DNA of 64,000 nucleotides from Microbacterium maritypicum (GTDB lineage Bacteria; Actinomycetota; Actinomycetes; Actinomycetales; Microbacteriaceae): contig NZ_CP168030.1 of the NCBI RefSeq assembly GCF_041529975.1, positions 2,666,001 through 2,730,000 on the forward strand, read 5' to 3'. This document shows, one piece after another, positions 28,911 through 35,809 of the stretch. The notes below the pieces were generated by a model that did no database searches, was not told where the DNA came from, and saw only the letters and a list, made by a program, of their open reading frames with translations. Made by a program: the position numbers and the translations under genes. Every line of letters begins with the position of its first letter. Position 1 is the stretch's first letter.

Positions 28911-29781
28911 GGAACCGACGAACGGCGCCCGCCGCCTCTGCCGGCGTCTCGTAGTGGATGAGATGCCCCACCTCGGCGATCTCCACGAGTGTCGCGTCGG
29001 GGAACAGCGCCGCCAGCCTGCGTTCTGCCTCGATCGGGGTGATGTCGTCACGCTCTGCAGCGACGAGCAGGGTCGGAACATCGATCTCGCGAGCGAATTC
29101 GCGGACGTCGTGAGAGACGCTCGCGATGAAGGCGTCACGGAGCACATCCCGGTCCGAGAATCGCGAGAAATATGTGTCGTGCTGGTCGTGGATGAAACGA
29201 CGGAGCGCGGGATCCCTGGTCTTGGCCATCGTGATGCTCATCACGCGGACGATGATGCGGTTGCGCAGCAGCGCGGTTCCGAGTCTCTCCGGAAGTCGGG
29301 CACCGAGAGCGTAGTAGAAAACGGCCAAGCGCGTCATGAGACCCTTCGGTCCCTCCAGCGCCGGAGCCCCGATCGGGTTCAGCAGGATCAGGCGCGGAGT
29401 CCGCAGTCCCCGGGCGACCGCCGCCGCCGTCACGATGGATCCGAAGGAGTGCCCCAGGATGATGGCGCCGGGGGCGACCGCTGCTGCGAAGTCGTCAAGC
29501 CAACCGGCATACTCGTCCAGGTCGTGTCTGCGCCCGGGCAGAGGCGCTGATTCCCCGAACCCGGGAAGATCAGGCGCGACCACACGCACCTCGGGGAGGT
29601 ACGCCAACACTAGTTCGAGCCCGTGATGATCACCGCGGAAGCCGTGCACAGCGATCACCGTCGTCTCCGCCTTCTCAGGCCCGTAGACCCAGTACGCCGT
29701 GGTCGCTCCACGCACCTCTACCGCGTGGCGCTGCACGGGGAGTCGATGAAGGCGGTCCGCATAGGGGGAAGGCACGGTCAT
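28882..29781 (-). CDS. Alpha/beta hydrolase
   Basis: 299-residue alpha/beta-fold hydrolase. The oxyanion region is VIAVHGFRGDHHG, the nucleophile elbow is ILGHSFGSIV with Ser near residue 117, and the C-terminal histidine lies in IAEVGHLIHYETP; the acid is likely in AERDDITPIEAE. Substrate unknown. The TAGACT element ends six bases before the ATG at 29781. Confidence 0.93.
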   Translation of the reverse strand: MTVPSPYADRLHRLPVQRHAVEVRGATTAYWVYGPEKAETTVIAVHGFRGDHHGLELVLAYLPEVRVVAPDLPGFGESAPLPGRRHDLDEYAGWLDDFAAAVAPGAIILGHSFGSIVTAAAVARGLRTPRLILLNPIGAPALEGPKGLMTRLAVFYYALGARLPERLGTALLRNRIIVRVMSITMAKTRDPALRRFIHDQHDTYFSRFSDRDVLRDAFIASVSHDVREFAREIDVPTLLVAAERDDITPIEAERRLAALFPDATLVEIAEVGHLIHYETPAEAAGAVRRFLRIPVGRGR

Positions 29782-29787
29782 GCTCCG

Positions 29788-29793
29788 AGTCTA
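29788..29793 (-). promoter_or_regulatory. -10 element of the alpha/beta hydrolase gene
   Basis: TAGACT ends exactly six bases before the ATG at 29781, giving a leaderless start. Confidence 0.6.
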
Positions 29794-29835
29794 CGAGTCG
29801 CCGTGCGCCTTCCCCTGGATGTCTGCGCCCGCGCA

Positions 29836-29841
29836 TAGCGT
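29836..29841 (+). promoter_or_regulatory. -10 element of the exonuclease gene
   Basis: TAGCGT ends exactly six bases before the ATG at 29848; a GAAGG lies in the gap. Confidence 0.5.
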
Positions 29842-29847
29842 GAAGGC

Positions 29848-30573
29848 ATGCCATCCGGTCCCCCGCTCCCTGCGTGGCTCACCCGTGTCGGGGTGTTCGA
29901 CCTGGAGACGACCGGCGTCGATGTCGAGTCCGATCGGGTGGTCACCGCGTACGTCGGTGTCCTCGATGCCGCAGGACGCGAGATCGCCGCCCGCTCCTGG
30001 CTCGCCGATCCGGGCATCCCGATCCCGGATGGCGCCAGTGCGGTGCACGGCATCACCACGGAACACGCGCGGGCGGAGGGGCGACCGTCGCCCGAAGTCG
30101 TCGCTGAGGTCACGGCGGCCCTACGGTCGCTGCTGGAGCAGAATGTGCCGGTGGTCGCGTACAACGCCGCGTACGACTTCTCGCTGCTCGCGCACGAGGC
30201 CGCCCGACATGGAATCGTCCCTCTGACCGCCCCTTCCCCCATCATCGACCCTCTGGTGATCGACAAGGCGTACGACCGATACCGCCGCGGGCGACGCACG
30301 CTCGAAGTGGTAGCCGCCCACTACGCGGTCGTGCTCGACGGCGCGCATGAGGCGTCCGCGGATGCGATCGCCGCCGGTCGTGTGGCGCAAGCCCTCGCTC
30401 GTCGCTTCTCCCTCCCCGAGACCCCGGCAGAGCTGCACACGAATCAGATCGGCTGGGCGCGCTCGCAGGCGGCCAGCCTCACGGAGTACTTCGTGAGCAT
30501 CGGCCGCCTCGATCCGGAGGAATCGATCGACGGCAGCTGGCCCGTGCGATCGGCTCGAACCGCCGCCCGGTGA
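29848..30573 (+). CDS. DnaQ-like 3'-5' exonuclease
   Basis: 241-residue DEDDh exonuclease related to the epsilon subunit of DNA polymerase III. Motif ExoI is VFDLETTGVD at residues 15-24, HGIT and YNAAYDFSLL (ExoII) follow, and the ExoIII region GAHEASADAIAAG supplies His and Asp. It is a stand-alone nuclease domain with a short C-terminal extension, without polymerase or UvrC-like parts. It is not at a pol III locus, so a repair or RNA role is equally possible. Confidence 0.92.
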   Translation: MPSGPPLPAWLTRVGVFDLETTGVDVESDRVVTAYVGVLDAAGREIAARSWLADPGIPIPDGASAVHGITTEHARAEGRPSPEVVAEVTAALRSLLEQNVPVVAYNAAYDFSLLAHEAARHGIVPLTAPSPIIDPLVIDKAYDRYRRGRRTLEVVAAHYAVVLDGAHEASADAIAAGRVAQALARRFSLPETPAELHTNQIGWARSQAASLTEYFVSIGRLDPEESIDGSWPVRSARTAAR

Positions 30574-30683
30574 CGGAGCCGAAAAGCTGCCGATCAGCTG
30601 ATGCGCGGCCGGTCGACACACTGGGCTACGCTCCTGTCAGGCACCGCCGAGTGGGATCGCGGTGCGAGGAACAAGGAGCACCC

Positions 30684-31598
30684 ATGCAGTTCACGTCCAC
30701 CGACATCGAGCAGGTCGAGTCCACGTGGCAGCAGTTCGTTCCCTCTGCAGCGCTTCAGGATGCAGACCCTCGGCGCTTCCGGTTCGACTGGCGGTCCGAA
30801 GAGCTTCGCAGCGTCACGCTCGTCAACTACCGACTAGCGGCGCAGGTGCATTCGACGGCCGAGCCACTCGACCAGATCCTCGTGTGCCGTGTCGACGCTC
30901 CGGATGCTCGGGTCTGGTCCGCGCGCCACAGCCTCACTCCGGGCGCACCGTGGATCTCCGACGGCACCCGAGTGGAGGCGAAGTGGGACCGATCGGCCGA
31001 CGTCCGCGCCCTCGTCTTCGACCGACCCGCAGCCGAAGAGCGGGCACGACAGTTGACCGGCGATGACGGCCTGAAGTTGCGCACGACCGGGCTCGCGCCG
31101 CACTCGGCCGCCGACGCGCGGCGCTGGGAGACGATGTTCGCGTATGTCGACCAGGCACTCGCCCTCTCGGGCTCCGACCCGCTGATCGCCGCCGAACTCG
31201 AACGCCATGCCCTGATGATGACCCTCTCCGCGTTCCCCACGAGCTTCACCGAGGCTCTGCGCCGCCCCGCCCAGCGGGCGGGAGCTCCGGTGGCGGTCCG
31301 CCGGGCGCTTGCCTACATGGATGAGAACGCGCACCTGCCGATCACGATCGACGATGTCGCAGCTGCCGCCTACATCTCCACGAGAGGGCTCCAGTACGCG
31401 TTCCGGCGAGCTCTCGACATCACTCCCACCGAGGCCCTCCGCCGGGCACGACTCGAGGGCGCCCGCAGAGACCTCCAGCACGGCAACGGGCGCTCGGTCG
31501 GCGATGTCGCGCGCCGCTGGGGTTTCAGCCACTCGTCACGCTTCGCCACTGCATACCAGCAGGCCTTCGGCACACCGCCGTCGCTGATCCCGGGGTGA
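30684..31598 (+). CDS. AraC-family transcriptional regulator
   Basis: 304-residue regulator. The C-terminal double HTH is clear (NAHLPITIDDVAAAAYISTRGLQYAFRRALDITPTEALRRARLEGARRDL, then VGDVARRWGFSHSSRFATAYQQAFGTPP). The N-terminal about 180 residues resemble an AraC effector/cupin-like domain. The ATG at 30684 has AAGGAG five to ten bases before it. No obvious target operon is adjacent. Confidence 0.93.
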   Translation: MQFTSTDIEQVESTWQQFVPSAALQDADPRRFRFDWRSEELRSVTLVNYRLAAQVHSTAEPLDQILVCRVDAPDARVWSARHSLTPGAPWISDGTRVEAKWDRSADVRALVFDRPAAEERARQLTGDDGLKLRTTGLAPHSAADARRWETMFAYVDQALALSGSDPLIAAELERHALMMTLSAFPTSFTEALRRPAQRAGAPVAVRRALAYMDENAHLPITIDDVAAAAYISTRGLQYAFRRALDITPTEALRRARLEGARRDLQHGNGRSVGDVARRWGFSHSSRFATAYQQAFGTPPSLIPG

Positions 31599-31767
31599 CA
31601 CCCGGCGAAGAGTCTGTTCGCATTCTGCGGCGGGTCGCGACGCCGGCACGGTGCGAGCTGAAGTCCTTGGCTAGAGTTCGAGTACCCGGACTCCCTCGGT
31701 CCGTGGCCACACTGTCGAGGAGTCGCATGACCCGTGCCACCCATCCCATCGCTATGTTCGTTCGCTG
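31599..31767. other. Intergenic stretch, 169 bp
   Basis: No coding or RNA signal found apart from a possible TATGTT -10 at 31753-31758 for the following small gene. Confidence 0.4.
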
Positions 31768-32085
31768 ATGGGGAGCCTGTACTACGGCGACACGCAGACT
31801 CCGATCCAGATCGACGATCGCGCGCTCGCGCATCTGAAAGTCGTTATCGCCACCAAGCTACGACGCAACGAGAGCTTCACGCTCTCATGGCGGCATCCCG
31901 AAGGCGATGCTCCCGGGCGCTCGACGCTCTGGCTGCACCCGTCGATCCCTCTCCGGTTCGTCTTTCAGGAACCGGAATCGCCGGACTTGAGCCGGAAGTG
32001 GATCGAGGAACTCGCGCACTCGGCTAGCTCCAGCGGAGGCATCACACTCATCGAGGAGCATCTCGAGAGCAGCCCCGCGGAGTGA
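31768..32085 (+). CDS. DUF7882 family small protein
   Basis: 105-residue cytosolic protein with the family start MGSLYYGDTQTPIQIDDRALAHLKVVI and the conserved SFTLSWRHPEGDAPGRSTLWLHPSIPLRFVF. Members are common, often in several copies, in Microbacteriaceae and have been mislabelled as ATP-dependent DNA ligase, but nothing ligase-like is present. Function unknown. Its stop codon lies in a strong hairpin. Confidence 0.85.
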   Translation: MGSLYYGDTQTPIQIDDRALAHLKVVIATKLRRNESFTLSWRHPEGDAPGRSTLWLHPSIPLRFVFQEPESPDLSRKWIEELAHSASSSGGITLIEEHLESSPAE

Positions 32086-32119
32086 TGGCGTCCGACGACC
32101 GCGATCGTCGGACGCCATC
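32084..32119. terminator. Bidirectional hairpin terminator
   Basis: A 15-bp perfect stem (GATGGCGTCCGACGA with its complement) over a six-base loop. It begins within the stop codon of the DUF7882 gene and ends nine bases before the convergent DUF6458 gene. Confidence 0.8.
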
Positions 32120-32127
32120 CGCAGTCC

Positions 32128-32388
32128 TCACACCGCGTCGTCACCGCTGGAGCTGACGGAGCGACGAGTCGTGGGTTCGCCCGTGGCCGGGTCGACGAAC
32201 GTTCGCGAGACCGTCTCCGTCCTGCGGCGACGCGCGAGCAGCACGATGCCGATGAGGAAGATGACGACGCCGGCGCCCATCAGGATGTACCCGACCATGT
32301 CGAGGTCGACCCATTGGATGTCGACGTTCACCGCGAAGACGAGGATCGCCCCGATCACGAAGAGCGCGATTCCGCTGCCGATGCTCAT
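32128..32388 (-). CDS. DUF6458 family small membrane protein
   Basis: 86-residue protein with two predicted membrane helices (IALFVIGAILVFAVNV and MVGYILMGAGVVIFLIGIVLLA) joined by a short loop, then a basic RRRR stretch and a hydrophilic tail. It is typical of a small actinobacterial family of unknown function. Convergent with DUF7882. Confidence 0.85.
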   Translation of the reverse strand: MSIGSGIALFVIGAILVFAVNVDIQWVDLDMVGYILMGAGVVIFLIGIVLLARRRRTETVSRTFVDPATGEPTTRRSVSSSGDDAV

Positions 32389-32506
32389 GGTGCCTCCCGT
32401 TCTGCGACGCTATGCCGCACGTGGGAAGAATGTCGCCTGAGGAGGGCGCCAGGGAGGGGCTTGACAGCGGCCTCTGTCCGGGTCGCACGATATCCCGGTG
32501 CGGCGA

Positions 32507-33727
32507 TCAGGCCGCTTCGACAGTCGGCTGTTGCGCCCAGAGATCTGGTCCGAACACCTCGTAGGAGATCCGCTCCGGCGGGACGCCGCGCGCCAGGAGT
32601 GTGGATCGACATGTACGCATGAAGTCCAAGGGCCCACACATGAAGACGTCCGCATCGTCCGGCAGCTCGACGGCGGCGAGGTCCATGCGCCCCGACAACG
32701 CGGGTCGAAGAGTCGGCGCCGATCCCGCATCGTCTCGATACCAGTTCTGCGCACGGGCGTCTTCCATCGCCAGCACCTGCCTGCGCAACGACGCGTAGAG
32801 CACGTGAGTGTCGTGCGAGCGATCGGCATGGAACAGGCGCACGGTGCGCGCCGGGGAGTGGCGCGAGAGGTCTTCGACGATCGCGGCGACCGGGGTGATG
32901 CCGATACCGGCGGATACCAGGACGAGCGGAGTCTCATCGTGGTCGACGACGACATCGCCAGCAGGTTGCGACACGTCGAGCAGCGTTCCCGGATGTGCGT
33001 TCTCGTGCAACCATGTCGAGACCTGGCCGTCAGGCGTGCGCCCGTTTGCTCGCACACGCTTGATCGTCACGCGCAGCGAGTCGCTGCGGGGACCGGACGA
33101 GATCGTGTACTGGCGCGGCTGGCGCGATCCATCCGGTAGATCGACGGCGATGGCCACGTACTGCCCCGCGCGGTGGGTCGCGACATCTCCGGAGACCGGA
33201 GCGAGGAGGAGCGACACGACGTCAGCCGATTCCTCGACCCGTTCCACCACTCGATGCTTCCGCCAGGGGTGATCGGGATCGGTGCCGCCGAGGGCATAGA
33301 GCTTCGCCTCTTCCGCGATCAGCGAGCATCCGAAGAGCCAGTAGACCTCGTCCCATGCGGCCCTGATCTCCGGCGTGACGGCGTCGCCAAGTACGGTTCC
33401 GACCGCATCGAGGAGGTGATGGCCGACGATCGTGTATTGGCGCGCCTTGATGCCCAGCGAGACATGTTTGTGCGCGATTCGACGCATCACCGGTGCGAAG
33501 TCGGGTGCCTCGGGGTCGATCAGCTGCACGGCGAATGCGACAATCGATGCCGCAAGGGCCTTCGGCTGCTCTCCGATCGCCTGATTCGCCCGGTTGAACA
33601 CTCGGAGCAACTCCGGATGCACGGCGAACATCTCGCGGTAGAAGAGAGTGGTGATCTCGTCGGCATGCTCTGCGACGACCCCCGCGGTCGCTCGGACGAT
33701 CGCCTCGGATTCTGATGTGAGTCTCAT
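32507..33727 (-). CDS. hmp: Flavohemoglobin (nitric oxide dioxygenase)
   Basis: 406-residue three-domain enzyme that turns nitric oxide into nitrate. The globin domain (residues 1-140) has the proximal-histidine segment AHKHVSLGIKARQYTIVGHHLL; the FAD domain has RQYTISSGP; the NAD domain has SAGIGITPVAAIV and MCGPLDFM. It is divergent from a cysteine-containing HTH regulator, with an inverted repeat between them, which suggests NO-responsive control. The ATG at 33727 has a GGGGCGGAAAG site upstream. Confidence 0.95.
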   Translation of the reverse strand: MRLTSESEAIVRATAGVVAEHADEITTLFYREMFAVHPELLRVFNRANQAIGEQPKALAASIVAFAVQLIDPEAPDFAPVMRRIAHKHVSLGIKARQYTIVGHHLLDAVGTVLGDAVTPEIRAAWDEVYWLFGCSLIAEEAKLYALGGTDPDHPWRKHRVVERVEESADVVSLLLAPVSGDVATHRAGQYVAIAVDLPDGSRQPRQYTISSGPRSDSLRVTIKRVRANGRTPDGQVSTWLHENAHPGTLLDVSQPAGDVVVDHDETPLVLVSAGIGITPVAAIVEDLSRHSPARTVRLFHADRSHDTHVLYASLRRQVLAMEDARAQNWYRDDAGSAPTLRPALSGRMDLAAVELPDDADVFMCGPLDFMRTCRSTLLARGVPPERISYEVFGPDLWAQQPTVEAA

Positions 33728-33792
33728 GGCTTTCCGCCCCTCATCGTGATGGTTGTTCCACCATCTCGAGTCGTCGCGGACATCGCATTCCG

Positions 33793-33817
33793 TTCTACCG
33801 GTTTATTTCCGGTCGAA
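33793..33817. promoter_or_regulatory. 25-bp inverted repeat in the hmp-regulator control region
   Basis: TTCnACCGG (33793-33801) faces CCGGTnGAA (33809-33817) over the A/T-only spacer TTTATTT. Arms match at eight of nine positions, the exception being the n base. It lies 40 to 64 bases upstream of the regulator start and 66 to 90 upstream of hmp. Confidence 0.75.
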
Positions 33818-33844
33818 CGTGAGACCGACGGTCGTCTCCCCGTC

Positions 33845-33850
33845 TACTCT
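33845..33850 (+). promoter_or_regulatory. -10 element of the hmp-linked regulator
   Basis: TACTCT ends exactly six bases before the ATG at 33857, giving a leaderless start. Confidence 0.55.
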
Positions 33851-33856
33851 CGCCAC

Positions 33857-34489
33857 ATGCCCCGCCGCGCCCATGACTTCCGCGGGCTGACACAACCCCG
33901 TCGGCTCCAATTGCTCCACGCCATCCAGCAGACCCCCGGACGCTCAGCAGGTGAGTTGGCGGAGCAATGCGGAATACCCCTCAACACCGTGCGTGATCAT
34001 GTGCGGGTGCTCGAGGACGAAGGGCTGATCTGCAGTGAGACTCTGGTCCTGGGCAAGCGTGGCCGTCCGCCAGTGGTGTTTCACCCGGTTCACGACACCG
34101 CATCGAGCGCCGTGGCGCGCGCTCGCGTCGCGGGGGCTATCTCGCGGGGGCGCATGCTGCGGGCGATGTCGTGCGAGACCCCGCACGAGCTCGAGGCCGA
34201 TGCGCTGCGTCAGGTCGATGTGCTCTACGAGCATCTCGATGATGCCGGCCTGAACCCGGTCGTCGACGAGAGGGCCCTACGATTCGACCTCACCCCGTGT
34301 CAGTATCACGACCTGCTCGTCGCGGATCAGGAGCTCGTCTGCGGTGTACATGCTCAGCTGGTGAGGGACGTTCTCCGCCACAGTGACGGCCCGCTCGAGG
34401 TGAAACTTCTCGAGCCGTTCGTCACGAGTCACACCTGCCGTCTGTTCCTCACGCGTGGCGACGCACGAATCGCTGAAGGTGAAGCGTAG
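33857..34489 (+). CDS. ArsR/SufR-like HTH regulator with cysteine site, probable NO or redox sensor of hmp
   Basis: 210-residue regulator. The N-terminal winged HTH (TQPRRLQLLHAIQQTPGRSAGELAEQCGIPLNTVRDHVRVLEDEGLI) is followed by a helical middle and a C-terminal domain with three spaced cysteines: PCQY, LVCGVH (13 residues later) and SHTCRL (31 residues later). Cysteine placement of this kind holds an iron-sulfur cluster in SufR-type regulators, which would make it NO- or oxidant-sensitive. The role is inferred from the site and from divergence with hmp. The start at 33857 rests on the leaderless -10; longer in-frame starts cross the inverted repeat. Its last three bases overlap the tRNA on the other strand. 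Confidence 0.85.
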   Translation: MPRRAHDFRGLTQPRRLQLLHAIQQTPGRSAGELAEQCGIPLNTVRDHVRVLEDEGLICSETLVLGKRGRPPVVFHPVHDTASSAVARARVAGAISRGRMLRAMSCETPHELEADALRQVDVLYEHLDDAGLNPVVDERALRFDLTPCQYHDLLVADQELVCGVHAQLVRDVLRHSDGPLEVKLLEPFVTSHTCRLFLTRGDARIAEGEA

Positions 34490-34560
34490 GGCGGGCGGGA
34501 CTTGAACCCGCGATCGTTGGGTTATGAGCCCACTGCCTTAACCAGCTTGGCCACCGCCCC
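34487..34560 (-). tRNA. tRNA with CAU anticodon (tRNA-Met, or lysidine-type tRNA-Ile2)
   Basis: Class I cloverleaf: acceptor GGGGCGG with CCGCCCT (a G1-U72 wobble), D-arm GCC...GGC, anticodon loop CTCATAA with CAU, T-arm GCGGG-TTCAAGT-CCCGC, discriminator A, no CCA. The anticodon stem has three consecutive G-C pairs next to the loop, and the outermost pair (27-43) is G-A. D-stem bases do not match initiator tRNA. The 3' end overlaps the stop codon of the regulator gene. Confidence 0.9.
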
Positions 34561-34590
34561 TTACGTCTCTCAGCCTAGCGGCCGAGACGG

Positions 34591-35127
34591 TCACGCCCGG
34601 GTAGCCGCGGAGTGGTTCCGCGAGTGCACGAGGTAGATATCGGCATTGGCGATCAGACCCTCTCGCTCCTCGTCGCTGAGCCCCCGACGCACCTTCGCGG
34701 GGACCCCGGCCACCAGCGAACCAGCCGGGATCTCCGCCTCGCCGAGCACGACCGCACCCCCGGCGATCAGACACCCGGCACCGATCCTCGCTCCGCTGAG
34801 TATCACGGCGCCCATGCCGATGAGCGTGCCGTCGCCGATCGTGCAACCGTGCACGACCGCGTTGTGGCCGATGGACACCTTTGCGCCGACCGATACGGGG
34901 TGGTCGGAATCCACGTGCACCGAGACGTTGTCCTGCACGTTGGAGTCCGGTCCGATGAAGATTCCTGCAGAGTCGCCGCGGAGCACGGCGTTGTACCAGA
35001 CGCTGGCGCCGGCCGCGAGCGAGACGTTTCCGATGATGCGGGCGCCCTCCGCGACGAACGCCGTGTCAGCGATCGACGGGACGCTGTTCGGCAGGGCGAG
35101 GACGGAAGCTCCGGCAGCGATGCTCAT
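34591..35127 (-). CDS. Gamma-carbonic anhydrase family protein
   Basis: 178-residue left-handed beta-helix protein with hexapeptide repeats (GARIIGNVSLAAGASVWYNAVLRGD, SNVQDNVSVH, GAKVSIGHNAVVHG). The three metal-ligand histidines of the family are visible in the VSVH and IGHNAVVH segments. It may be a carbonic anhydrase or a ferripyochelin-type binding protein; activity is not certain. TAGCCT ends six bases before its ATG. Confidence 0.93.
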   Translation of the reverse strand: MSIAAGASVLALPNSVPSIADTAFVAEGARIIGNVSLAAGASVWYNAVLRGDSAGIFIGPDSNVQDNVSVHVDSDHPVSVGAKVSIGHNAVVHGCTIGDGTLIGMGAVILSGARIGAGCLIAGGAVVLGEAEIPAGSLVAGVPAKVRRGLSDEEREGLIANADIYLVHSRNHSAATRA

Positions 35128-35133
35128 GAGGCG

Positions 35134-35139
35134 AGGCTA
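35134..35139 (-). promoter_or_regulatory. -10 element of the gamma-carbonic anhydrase gene
   Basis: TAGCCT ends exactly six bases before the ATG at 35127, giving a leaderless start. Confidence 0.6.
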
Positions 35140-35257
35140 CCCGAATGCCCGCGGAATCATGCGGAAGTGAGCCCAGCCTCAGCTTGCTTGCGGAATGTCT
35201 CAGCCTGAGTAGCGTTGCATACATCAGATACGCGATTTCCCTCCGGAGGAGCACAAG

Positions 35258-35743
35258 ATGAGCAAGGCACAGACCGTTTCCACCACCGCCATCGACCCGA
35301 CCGTGGCTGCAGGGGCGGCCCAGTTCCTCTCCCCTGTCGTGCTCGGCCTCCAGGCGCTCACCGTCAACGGCAAGCAGGCGCACTGGCACGTGCGCGGCGC
35401 CAACTTCGTCGGCGTCCACGAGCTTCTCGACACGATCGTCGCGCATGCCGGCGACTTCGCCGACACTGCCGCCGAGCGGATCGTCGCCCTCGGCCTGCCG
35501 ATCGACGCCCGTGTCAGCGCCGTGGCTGAGAAGGCCGGCGCGACCACCGTCCCCGCGGGCTTCACCCAGTCGGACGAGCTGATCCGCGCCGTGATCGCCG
35601 ACATCGACGCGATCCTGGTCGATGTCAAGGCTGCCGTCGAGGGGCTCGACGAGGTCGACCTCACCAGCCAGGACGTCGCGATCGAGATTCAGCGCGGCCT
35701 CGAGAAGGACCGCTGGTTCCTCGTCTCGCACATCGCCGCCTGA
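35258..35743 (+). CDS. dps: Dps-family ferritin-like DNA protection protein
   Basis: 161-residue miniferritin that stores iron, detoxifies peroxide and often binds DNA as a dodecamer. The ferroxidase site is visible: KQAHWHVRG, FVGVHELLD, and DFADTAAERI supply the His, Asp and Glu ligands. A short N-terminal extension may contact DNA. A GGAGG site precedes the ATG, and a hairpin follows the stop. Confidence 0.95.
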   Translation: MSKAQTVSTTAIDPTVAAGAAQFLSPVVLGLQALTVNGKQAHWHVRGANFVGVHELLDTIVAHAGDFADTAAERIVALGLPIDARVSAVAEKAGATTVPAGFTQSDELIRAVIADIDAILVDVKAAVEGLDEVDLTSQDVAIEIQRGLEKDRWFLVSHIAA

Positions 35744-35757
35744 TCATCCACCGCAGA

Positions 35758-35791
35758 AGGGCCGGTTCTCCGTCATCGGAGGACCGGCCCT
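35758..35791 (+). terminator. Hairpin terminator after dps
   Basis: AGGGCCGGT pairs with ACCGGCCCT, then CTCCG with CGGAG after a T/G mismatch, over a loop of TCAT. No long T-tract follows, which is common in high-GC actinobacteria. It separates dps from the convergent amidohydrolase gene. Confidence 0.75.
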
Positions 35792-35809
35792 ACTGCGTGA
35801 TGGAGCGGA

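Noticed and set aside
34487..34560. Initiator tRNA-fMet
   Set aside because: The anticodon stem is initiator-like, but the D-stem is not and the first acceptor pair is G-U rather than the usual C-A mismatch.
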